A DNA stretch of 5,381 bases, from NCBI GenBank assembly GCA_016214925.1, contig JACRMO010000034.1:1-5381 (forward strand), in the 5' to 3' direction. The first letter of the stretch is position 1. Every line of letters begins with the position of its first letter. Shown piece by piece: positions 1 to 5,048 of this stretch. Both the position numbers and the translations under genes were made by a program. The notes below the pieces were generated by a model. That model made no database searches, had not been told where the DNA came from, and saw only the letters and a list, made by a program, of their open reading frames with translations. Origin of the DNA: Gammaproteobacteria bacterium. Its GTDB lineage: Bacteria > Pseudomonadota > Gammaproteobacteria > Thiohalobacterales > Thiohalobacteraceae.

Positions 1-1764
1 ATCGGTATCGGCAGCCGCGGCCGCCTTGGCGGCCTTGCGCCGACGCCAGAAGATAAAGCCACCGACGGCCCCACCCACGACCAGATTGACCAGCACGAAC
101 AGCGAGATAATCAGGCCGATGTTCATGCCCTTCTCCGCGGGTGGCGCTCCATCCTTGGGCGCTTCATCCTTGGGCGCTTCTTCCTTGGGCGGTTCTTCCT
201 TGGGTGCCTCTGCCGCCGGCGGCCTTTCGTGTGCCGGCTCTTCGGCCGCGGGCGGCTTTGCATCCGCCGGCGGCGCGGCCACGTCCACGATCAACGCCTT
301 CTCGCGTTGGAAGTTCGCATTCTTGGCGACGACCCGTATTTTTTGCTGGCCCGGTTGCGTGAAGTTGAAGACATTCGCGAACGCGCCGTCACCCGCGGCG
401 CGGTCGCCGTTCATGCCCGCGTCGGCCAAGGGCATTTCGAGCTTGGCGCCGTCGGGTTGGGTGATCTCCACGTTGAAGTGCGTCTGGCCGAGGATCTCCG
501 CTTTGACGACCACTTCGCCGTTGTCGTGCAGCCAGGCCTCGCCGGTCTGTTCCGTATTGGCATACATCGGCGCCTCGCCGAGATGCGCGTCCATACCCAG
601 ATGCGTCACCACGTAAGCCTTGTCGCCGCGATTATCGCTGGAACGCAAATGCCATTGGCCCGCCGGCGGCTTCTCGATGGTGATCATGTCGAACTGTTCG
701 GACTTGAACCAGCGCACCGCCTTGCCGGCACTGGCCGCCGCGATCATCCGCCCGTCGGGCATTTCCAGTTTCACGTCCACGTCCGGCGTCGCCTTGGACG
801 CGACCACCGTGACTTCCTCGACCGATGCATCGACCATGAACGCGCCGCCTTCCATCGGCAGCATGTCGGGTTGTTTGGCGGATTCGAATATCTGACTGAA
901 GACTTCATGCAGTTCGCGATCGTTGGACGCCAGCCGCGACAATGCCGCAGTGCGTTCGGCGACTTCCTGCATCAGCGGCATATCGGACGCTTCGGTGAAG
1001 GCGATGGTGTAGACCTCGATGCCGTCCTTGATGAGCGCATCGATAGTCTCACCGCGAATCTTTTCCAGTAACGCCTTGTCCTTGTCGAAATCACCGGTGT
1101 CCATCTTGCCGTCGGACATCAGTACCAGCATGCGCCTATGCTGGCTATCGCCCTCGCGCTTGAGCATGTCGTGGCCGGTGGCCAGGGCCGCTTGCAGATT
1201 GGTATACGCGCCCTTGGAGGATACTTTCTCCACACCCGCGAACAATTGCGCCTGATGCTGCTTGTCGGCGGGCGTCAGATGCAACACCGGATAACCGTTG
1301 TCGCTGAAACTGATGAGACCGACCCGATCCTTGGCATCGAGCAGCGAGATGAACATCTTGGCGGCGGGAATGCGCAGGCGACGTGGGTCGGTTTCCTTCA
1401 TGCTACCCGAACTGTCGATCACCAGCACCGCATCGACATCCGCAGTGCGCGCTATCGACCGGGCAGCCGATGCAGGGAGTACGGCGGGTTGCGCGGCCTG
1501 AGCTTGCGCAGGCGCGGGTTGTGTCGGTGCGGCCTGTTCGGTCGCGGGCGGTTGTATGGGTGAGGAATGTTCGCTGGCAGGCTGCGCGGGCACGGCATGC
1601 TCAGGTGTGGCATGTTCGGTTGCCGGGTGTTCCGCGGTCGCCGGTTCCGCTGCCTGAAGCGTCCCCGAGCTGACACCGAGCAGCAAAATCCCGGCGCAGC
1701 CGAAGACGCCGATCATGCGCCACCACCCCGCCCGATATACCTCTGCCTGCCCGTCGCGATTCAT
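1..1764 (-). CDS. VWA-domain membrane-anchored protein, choice-of-anchor type (3' end outside window)
   Basis: The frame is open for 588 codons from an ATG at 1764, preceded by a GGAG ribosome site 8 nt upstream, and leaves the window without a stop. Residues 14-39 look like a signal peptide (WWRM, then a hydrophobic run, ending LQA-AE); M17 is a possible alternative start. A Pro/Ala/Glu/Gln-rich low-complexity linker covers about 40-105. A VWA domain covers about 109-296 with a complete metal-ion-dependent adhesion site: DSSGS at 117-121, T188 in GAYTN, and D218 in LMSDGK. Residues about 302-505 resemble the beta-rich region of gammaproteobacterial VWA proteins of the TIGR03503/choice-of-anchor X type (RWFKSEQFDMITI; GDRAAGDGAF). 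A charged repeat linker (519-538) leads to one membrane helix (about 547-573) and a basic tail (RRRKAAK). I infer an exported protein anchored in the inner membrane with the VWA domain in the periplasm, binding protein partners. The partner is unknown. Tpm lies upstream on the same strand. Confidence 0.85.
   Translation of the reverse strand, partial: MNRDGQAEVYRAGWWRMIGVFGCAGILLLGVSSGTLQAAEPATAEHPATEHATPEHAVPAQPASEHSSPIQPPATEQAAPTQPAPAQAQAAQPAVLPASAARSIARTADVDAVLVIDSSGSMKETDPRRLRIPAAKMFISLLDAKDRVGLISFSDNGYPVLHLTPADKQHQAQLFAGVEKVSSKGAYTNLQAALATGHDMLKREGDSQHRRMLVLMSDGKMDTGDFDKDKALLEKIRGETIDALIKDGIEVYTIAFTEASDMPLMQEVAERTAALSRLASNDRELHEVFSQIFESAKQPDMLPMEGGAFMVDASVEEVTVVASKATPDVDVKLEMPDGRMIAAASAGKAVRWFKSEQFDMITIEKPPAGQWHLRSSDNRGDKAYVVTHLGMDAHLGEAPMYANTEQTGEAWLHDNGEVVVKAEILGQTHFNVEITQPDGAKLEMPLADAGMNGDRAAGDGAFANVFNFTQPGQQKIRVVAKNANFQREKALIVDVAAPPADAKPPAAEEPAHERPPAAEAPKEEPPKEEAPKDEAPKDGAPPAEKGMNIGLIISLFVLVNLVVGGAVGGFIFWRRRKAAKAAAAADTD
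151..210 (-). repeat. Four tandem 15-bp units in the VWA gene linker
   Basis: Units begin at 151, 166, 181 and 196. The first two are identical and the others differ at two or three positions. On the coding strand they give EAPKE-EPPKE-EAPKD-EAPKD, a flexible acidic Pro/Lys spacer just before the membrane helix. In-frame 15-bp units can expand or contract by slippage without breaking the frame. Confidence 0.85.
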
Positions 1765-1939
1765 TCTTGGCACTCCAGAACGCAATTTGATTTCAACAGG
1801 TTGCGAGCAGTCTCTGTGACTCTACCCGCACCACCGACCGTATCGTCTCCGGCGCCCGTCACGGTGCCGATAATTAGATATAGCCGAGATTCAAAGCGTT
1901 ACCTGCAAGAGCTGAGCCAGGAGCGGAATGCGGTCGCGC
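1765..1939 (-). promoter_or_regulatory. Intergenic region upstream of the VWA gene, possible promoter
   Basis: This 175-bp gap lies between the tpm stop and the VWA start, long enough for the VWA gene to have its own promoter. The only AT-rich stretch is 1870-1882 (minus strand TATATCTAATTAT), which could hold a -10 box, with a weak TTGCAG about 20 nt upstream. No convincing terminator for tpm is visible. A 7-bp inverted repeat (1911-1917 with 1938-1944) overlaps the tpm stop codon but has a 20-nt loop and no T-tract. Confidence 0.2.
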
Positions 1940-2596
1940 TCAGCGGCGCACGAGCCGATAGACCTGCTCCTGCAAACGACTCAGGCCACGGGCCTGAAAA
2001 CGGGGGTTCTCGGCGAGAATGTCCTGACCGCCGAGGGCTTCGATGTGAAAGGTCGGCGTGAACAAGCTCTCCACCTCGGCGGCACTCACGGCGAACGGCG
2101 GGCCATCCATTTCCTGCGGCGGATAGTCGAGGGTGACCAGCAATACCGGCGTCGCGGGCGGCAGTAACTCGGCCATGTGCTCAGCATAGCGTTTGCGCAT
2201 CGGCGGTGGCAGGGCAATCAACGAGGCGCGGTCGTAGACGGCGGTGATGTCAGCCAGATCCAAATGGGTCAAGTCGAAGAAGTCACCTTCCACGAGCGTG
2301 ATTTCGCCGGACTGGCGGCGCATGAAACGCGTATCGGCCTGAGCGGTGAATGCCAGATTGTTTTCTTCGAAGAAGGCTGCCACTGCGATGGGGCTGAGTT
2401 CAACCCCGAGCAGGCGGTGTCCCTGACTCGCCAGCCAGAGCATGTCGCGGCTCTTGCCGCACAACGGTACAAACACGCAACCGCCGGGTGTGGCCTGCAA
2501 GGCGGGCCAGTATGTTTGCAGGTGCGGGTTGATATCGGCTTGGTGAAAGCCGATTTCGTTCGCCTGCCAGCGGGCGAGCCAGAAACTGGGGTCCAT
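1940..2596 (-). CDS. tpm: Thiopurine S-methyltransferase (bacterial TPMT, tellurite/selenium methylation)
   Basis: This complete 218-aa protein has the usual length for bacterial TPMT, a cytoplasmic SAM-dependent methyltransferase. The start is ATG at 2596 with a strong GAGGAG ribosome site 6 nt upstream; the stop is TGA at 1940-1942. Family landmarks are the N-terminal FWLARW...NEIGFHQ (6-19), the SAM-binding motif VFVPLCGKS (41-49), the acidic loop GVELSP (64-69), and VYDRASLIALPP (120-131), followed by LLVTLDYP (152-159). The family moves a methyl group from SAM to thiopurines in vitro. In bacteria it is linked to methylation and volatilisation of selenium and tellurium oxyanions. The natural substrate here cannot be read from sequence. 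No metal-resistance genes are adjacent. A palindromic repeat starts 44 bp upstream, so the promoter must lie in or against it. The identification is secure; the physiological role is inferred. Confidence 0.95.
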   Translation of the reverse strand: MDPSFWLARWQANEIGFHQADINPHLQTYWPALQATPGGCVFVPLCGKSRDMLWLASQGHRLLGVELSPIAVAAFFEENNLAFTAQADTRFMRRQSGEITLVEGDFFDLTHLDLADITAVYDRASLIALPPPMRKRYAEHMAELLPPATPVLLVTLDYPPQEMDGPPFAVSAAEVESLFTPTFHIEALGGQDILAENPRFQARGLSRLQEQVYRLVRR

Positions 2597-2639
2597 ACAG
2601 ATCTCCTCATTTAGGGAAGCACCGATTTATTCGTTGAAT

Positions 2640-2781
2640 CGTCATTGCGAGCGAAGCGAAGCAATCTCACACCACGGTAGACCAAGAGCTTGGAGATTGC
2701 TTCGTCGCTGTGCCCATAGAATCCCTTCGGGCTTCGTTATGGGTACCTTACCCTTCGGGTCAAGGCATCCTCGCAATGACG
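2640..2781. repeat. MITE-like palindromic repeat with interrupted right arm
   Basis: The outer ends are perfect 12-bp inverted repeats, CGTCATTGCGAG (2640-2651) and CTCGCAATGACG (2770-2781). An inner pair, CGAAGCAATCTC (2657-2668) and GAGATTGCTTCG (2694-2705), is also perfect over 12 bp. The loop contains a small CCAAG/CTTGG hairpin (2681-2692). The left arm has 5 nt between outer and inner repeats, while the right arm has 64 nt (2706-2769). That extra segment holds its own hairpins: CCCATA (2713-2718) with TATGGG (2738-2743), and two copies of CCCTTCGGG (2723-2731, 2751-2759). Repeats with this CGTCATTGCGAG...GCAATCTC pattern are dispersed in many bacterial genomes and often yield spurious ORFs beginning HCERSEAIS. 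No protein is encoded, so any mobility would need a transposase in trans. Confidence 0.8.
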
Positions 2782-2796
2782 GATTAATCAGATGGG

Positions 2797-2809
2797 ATGG
2801 ACACCGCCC
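2797..2809. repeat. Left subterminal inverted repeat of the IS
   Basis: ATGGACACCGCCC is the exact reverse complement of 4163-4175. It sits seven bases inside the predicted left end, the subterminal position typical of the IS1111 group. Confidence 0.9.
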
Positions 2810-2871
2810 TCCTTTAACCGGCATCGAAGTGCCATAGTTGAGATGTGACTTTCAACTAGCAGAGAGGGCGG
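2804..2871 (+). promoter_or_regulatory. Leader inverted repeats over the recombinase ribosome site
   Basis: CCGCCCTC (2804-2811, overlapping the left terminal repeat) is complementary to GAGGGCGG (2864-2871), which contains the likely ribosome site of the recombinase. Between them TAGTTGA (2835-2841) and TCAACTA (2852-2858) form a 7-bp stem with a 10-nt loop. In RNA the outer stem would hide the ribosome site. Control of translation this way, for instance against read-through transcripts, is inference. Confidence 0.4.
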
Positions 2872-2876
2872 CATCC

Positions 2877-3914
2877 ATGAACAAGATTAGCGTGATAGGT
2901 CTGGATTTGGCAAAGGATGTATTTCAGGTCCACGGGGTTGATGCTGATGGCGAGGTGGTCGTGTGCAAGTCGCTGAAGCGCGCACAATTGCGTCAGTTTT
3001 TCGCCAAGTTGCAGCCGTGCCTGATTGGCATGGAGGCGTGTGGAGGCGCGCACTACTGGGCGCGGGAATTGACGCGGTTGGGCCATACCGTTCGCATGAT
3101 GGCGCCAGCCTTTGTCAAACCGTACCTGAAATCCAACAAGAACGACCGCAACGACGCGGCCGCCATCTGCGAGGCGGTGCAGCGGCCGAGCATGCGGTTT
3201 GTCCAGCCCAAGCAGCCCGAGCAGCAGGCGGTGTTGCACCTGCACCATGGTCGCCGCTTGTTGGTGCGCCAACGTGTCGCCCTGAGCAACCATCTGCGTG
3301 GGGTTCTGTCGGAGTATGGCATCGTCCTGCCGCAGGGGGTCAAGGTCATTGCACGGCAACTGCCGGCGCTGTTGGAAGACGCCGACAATACGTTGCCGAT
3401 GCTGGCCCGTCATCTGCTGGCGGAACTCAAGGCGGAGCACGATCAACTGATGGAACGGATTGACCGTATCGAGCAACACCTGAAGGCATGGCATGCCGGC
3501 AACGCCGTGAGTCAGCGGCTGGCCGGCATCCCAGGCATTGATGTATTAACGGCAACCGCCTTGGCGGCGACGGTCGGTGAAGCGCAGGACTTCAAGAATG
3601 GTCGGCAACTGGCGGCCTACCTGGGACTGGTGCCCCGCCAGGCATCCTCGGGTGGCAAGGAACGCTTGCTGGGTATCAGCAAGCGCGGAGACGGTTACCT
3701 GCGCGGCCTGTTGATCCATGGCGCGCGGGCCGTGATCCATCATATCCGGCGTCGCGTGAAGATCGGTCAGCCCGGTGGCAATGCCTGGGTGGAGCAGTTG
3801 CTGCGACGTTGCCATGTGAATGAGGCGGCGGTCGCGCTGGCCAACAAGATGGCGCGCATGGCCTGGGTTTTAATGGCCAGAAATGAAACCTATGGTCTGG
3901 CGCGTCCTGTTTGA
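2877..3914 (+). CDS. IS110-family (IS1111 group) DEDD recombinase/transposase
   Basis: This intact 345-aa recombinase should catalyse RNA-guided excision and insertion of its element through a circular intermediate. ATG at 2877 is preferred because MNKISVIGLDLAKDVFQVHG is the usual family N-terminus and AGAGGG lies about 9 nt upstream; the frame opens 13 codons earlier but adds non-conserved residues. The N-terminal RuvC-like DEDD domain (about 5-150) shows D10 (GLDLAK), E53 (GMEACGG), and D90 and D93 (NKNDRND). A probable coiled-coil linker follows (about 180-205). The C-terminal Transposase_20 domain (about 213-295) starts at LAGIPGI and includes GLVPRQASSGGK, whose S257/S258 region matches the expected catalytic serine, and LLGISKRGDGYLR. 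Both active-site sets are present with no frameshift or internal stop. The long 3' non-coding region carries the candidate guide RNA. Confidence 0.95.
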   Translation: MNKISVIGLDLAKDVFQVHGVDADGEVVVCKSLKRAQLRQFFAKLQPCLIGMEACGGAHYWARELTRLGHTVRMMAPAFVKPYLKSNKNDRNDAAAICEAVQRPSMRFVQPKQPEQQAVLHLHHGRRLLVRQRVALSNHLRGVLSEYGIVLPQGVKVIARQLPALLEDADNTLPMLARHLLAELKAEHDQLMERIDRIEQHLKAWHAGNAVSQRLAGIPGIDVLTATALAATVGEAQDFKNGRQLAAYLGLVPRQASSGGKERLLGISKRGDGYLRGLLIHGARAVIHHIRRRVKIGQPGGNAWVEQLLRRCHVNEAAVALANKMARMAWVLMARNETYGLARPV

Positions 3915-3999
3915 GTGGATGCGTCAGTACAAACGACTGAGTCACGGGTAACGGAGGTCACGCAGCGATTGCACAAGTGAGACATGGGGAAACAGGTCG

Positions 4000-4140
4000 A
4001 ACCGCGACGGGTCAAACCCGGGGAAGCTCTAGAGGCTCAAACCTCGCTGATCAGATAGGGCCCCGTCGGCGAATACCATAGAGGCCAGGAGATGCAATCT
4101 CCATCAACAGGCCGGATGTAAGACTGCAATCGATCCTCTT
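4000..4140 (+). ncRNA. Candidate bridge RNA/seekRNA of the IS1111-group element
   Basis: IS1111-group elements encode their guide RNA downstream of the recombinase, and this interval lies there without coding potential. CGACGGG (4005-4011) pairs with CCCGTCG (4062-4068), enclosing a putative target-binding loop. Its 5' side carries GGAAGCTCT (4022-4030), the exact reverse complement of the right flank at 4179-4187. A small GAGG/CCTC hairpin follows (4032-4045). Its 3' side carries TGATCAGAT (4048-4056), matching the left junction 2785-2793 except one G in place of A, a G.T wobble with the opposite strand. A second module has AGAGG (4080-4084) pairing with CCTCT (4135-4139), a GGAGAT-GCA-ATCTCC hairpin (4088-4102) and ATGTAAG (4116-4122), identical to the element's right terminus. 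An upstream hairpin at 3924-3940 may or may not belong. RNA ends are unknown and the limits given are approximate. Confidence 0.65.
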
Positions 4141-4153
4141 CACCAAAACTCAC

Positions 4154-4182
4154 TTGGCATACGGGCGGTGTCCATGTAAGAG
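4154..4182 (+). promoter_or_regulatory. Outward-facing half promoter completed by IS circularisation
   Basis: TTGGCA (4154-4159) resembles a -35 box and is followed by exactly 17 nt. In the integrated copy the next hexamer is TAAGAG (4177-4182). If the ends join in a circle through the AG core, the hexamer becomes TAAGAT, using 2792-2793, which is closer to TATAAT. Circle-junction promoters are known for IS110-family elements. In the integrated state any residual activity would run antisense into iclR. Confidence 0.5.
4163..4175. repeat. Right subterminal inverted repeat of the IS
   Basis: GGGCGGTGTCCAT is the exact reverse complement of 2797-2809. Three bases (GTA) separate it from the predicted core dinucleotide at 4179-4180. 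Confidence 0.9.
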
Positions 4183-4187
4183 CTTCC

Positions 4188-4958
4188 TTAGCCCAACTGC
4201 GTGGACAATTCTTGCGCAGTCGCTTTGAGCAATTCGATCCATTCATCGCGTCGACGTTCGATGGGCGCAGAGATCGACAGACCGGCGACGATTTGTCCGG
4301 CGTCATCATGCACCAGCACACCGATGCAACCCACGCCGGTCTCCGCCTCTTCATCATCGTAGGCGAAACCGGCGCGCACGCAGCCGGAGACATGCTGCAC
4401 CAGTTGTTCCTCATCGGTGAGGCTGTAGCGCGTGTAGCCCGGCAGGCCGGTGCGCTGCGCATAGGCGCGACAATCGGCTTCACTGCCTTCGCCCAGCATC
4501 AGCTTGCCGACCGCGGTCACATGCAAGGGCGCGCGACTGCCGATGCGTTGTTCGACGCGCATCATGCGTTCGGGCAGAGCGCGGTCGAGATAGACCACTT
4601 CGTCGCCCTGGCGCACCGTGAGATTCACCGTCTCACCGATCTGATCGCGCAGCGTCTCCATCAGCGGCCGTGCCTCGCGACGCAGATCCTGATGTGAGGC
4701 AACGCGGCTACCCAATTGCAGCAAGCGGATGCCGAGGCGGTAATTGCTGCCCTCGCGCGCGACTAGGCCGTTCTCGATGGCGGAAGCGAGAATGCGGAAC
4801 GCCGTCGAGGGATGCAGCTCGGTCTCGGCGGACAAAACTTTGAGACTGACCGGATCGCGATTGCGCGCGATCGCTTCCAACAGGGCCGTCAGACGATCAA
4901 TGACCTGGATGGAGCCGGAGCCAGATTCGGATTGGGATTTGGATGGAGACTGGGCCAT
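4188..4958 (-). CDS. IclR-family transcriptional regulator
   Basis: This complete 256-aa cytoplasmic DNA-binding protein has the usual IclR length. A Ser-rich N-terminal tail (2-16) precedes a winged helix-turn-helix (about 17-78: VIDRLTALLEAI, then SLKVLSAETELHPSTAFRILASA, then the wing SNYRLG). The C-terminal effector-binding domain (about 85-252) has RAPLHVTAVGKLMLG (142-156), GVGCIGV (208-214), and LSISAPIERR (227-236). IclR proteins act as dimers or tetramers and respond to small organic acids or sugars; the ligand is not readable here. The ATG at 4958 has no good ribosome site (GATACGAAAT upstream), but no ATG or GTG is seen between it and the HTH, so it is kept. The gene diverges from a transketolase-like gene 90 bp away, its probable target. 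The stop TAA (4188-4190) lies 9 bp beyond the IS, so the coding sequence is undamaged. Confidence 0.93.
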   Translation of the reverse strand: MAQSPSKSQSESGSGSIQVIDRLTALLEAIARNRDPVSLKVLSAETELHPSTAFRILASAIENGLVAREGSNYRLGIRLLQLGSRVASHQDLRREARPLMETLRDQIGETVNLTVRQGDEVVYLDRALPERMMRVEQRIGSRAPLHVTAVGKLMLGEGSEADCRAYAQRTGLPGYTRYSLTDEEQLVQHVSGCVRAGFAYDDEEAETGVGCIGVLVHDDAGQIVAGLSISAPIERRRDEWIELLKATAQELSTQLG

Positions 4959-4995
4959 ATTTCGTATCGTGAAATCGATTGCGGATTGCGAAATC
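4959..4995. promoter_or_regulatory. Probable IclR operator in the divergent intergenic region
   Basis: ATTTC (4959-4963) and GAAAT (4971-4975) form an inverted repeat with a 7-bp centre directly against the iclR start. GAAATC recurs at 4990-4995, and GATTGCG is repeated in tandem (4977-4983, 4984-4990). IclR regulators usually bind such short palindromes next to their own gene and a divergent target. On the minus strand TTGCGC (5017-5022), an 18-nt gap and TAGGAT (4993-4998) could be the iclR promoter, placing the palindrome just after its start site. Binding is inferred from position and symmetry only. Confidence 0.45.
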
Positions 4996-5014
4996 CTACG
5001 CCGGGACCTAAGGT
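4986..5014 (+). promoter_or_regulatory. Possible sigma-70 promoter of the transketolase-like gene
   Basis: TTGCGA (4986-4991) is followed after 17 nt by TAAGGT (5009-5014), each partly matching the consensus. Transcription would start near 5021, giving a leader of about 28 nt. The -35 box overlaps the repeats next to iclR, which fits control by that regulator. Confidence 0.35.
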
Positions 5015-5048
5015 GAGCGCAACTGGCATCACCATCGAGGAACCGCCC

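Larger units (their letters stand above)
2790..4178 (+). mobile_element. IS110-family, IS1111-group insertion sequence, complete
   Basis: The 1389-bp element holds one recombinase gene, a short left non-coding end (87 bp) and a long right non-coding end (264 bp). Perfect 13-bp inverted repeats lie just inside the ends. Seven bases (AGATGGG) precede the left repeat and three (GTA) follow the right one. This 7/3 asymmetry is what is known for IS1111-group elements such as IS4321/IS5075. The ends are set by the inverted repeats and by matches between the candidate guide RNA and the junctions, which share an AG core (2790-2791 and 4179-4180). Only this dinucleotide is repeated, so no true target duplication exists, as expected for the family. 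The element looks intact and potentially active. It lies between the palindromic repeat and the iclR stop codon. Confidence 0.85.

Noticed and set aside
229..1071. Long plus-strand open frame (280 codons), and another at 26-616
   Set aside because: Both lie antisense to the VWA gene, which shows clear domain motifs. Their products are rich in Arg and His without domain features, as expected of shadow frames in GC-rich DNA.
1911..1944. 7-bp inverted repeat GCTGAGC/GCTCAGC at the tpm stop as a terminator
   Set aside because: The loop is 20 nt, the stem overlaps the stop codon and no T-tract follows on the minus strand.
2640..2781. CRISPR array
   Set aside because: The repeats are inverted arms of one palindrome; there are no regularly spaced direct repeats or spacers.
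2634..2837. Small plus-strand frame beginning MNRHCERSEAIS
   Set aside because: It is a read-through of the palindromic repeat; this peptide start is a familiar artefact of that repeat family.
2856..3494. Minus-strand open frame of 212 codons across the recombinase gene
   Set aside because: It is antisense to a recombinase with all catalytic motifs and has no recognisable domain.
2790..4180. Target-site duplication around the IS
   Set aside because: Only the AG dinucleotide is shared, which is the recombination core in this family and not a duplication from staggered cuts.
4037..4483. Minus-strand frame of 148 codons spanning the IS right end and the 3' part of iclR
   Set aside because: It crosses the IS boundary and overlaps iclR in another frame, so it is a shadow rather than a fusion gene.
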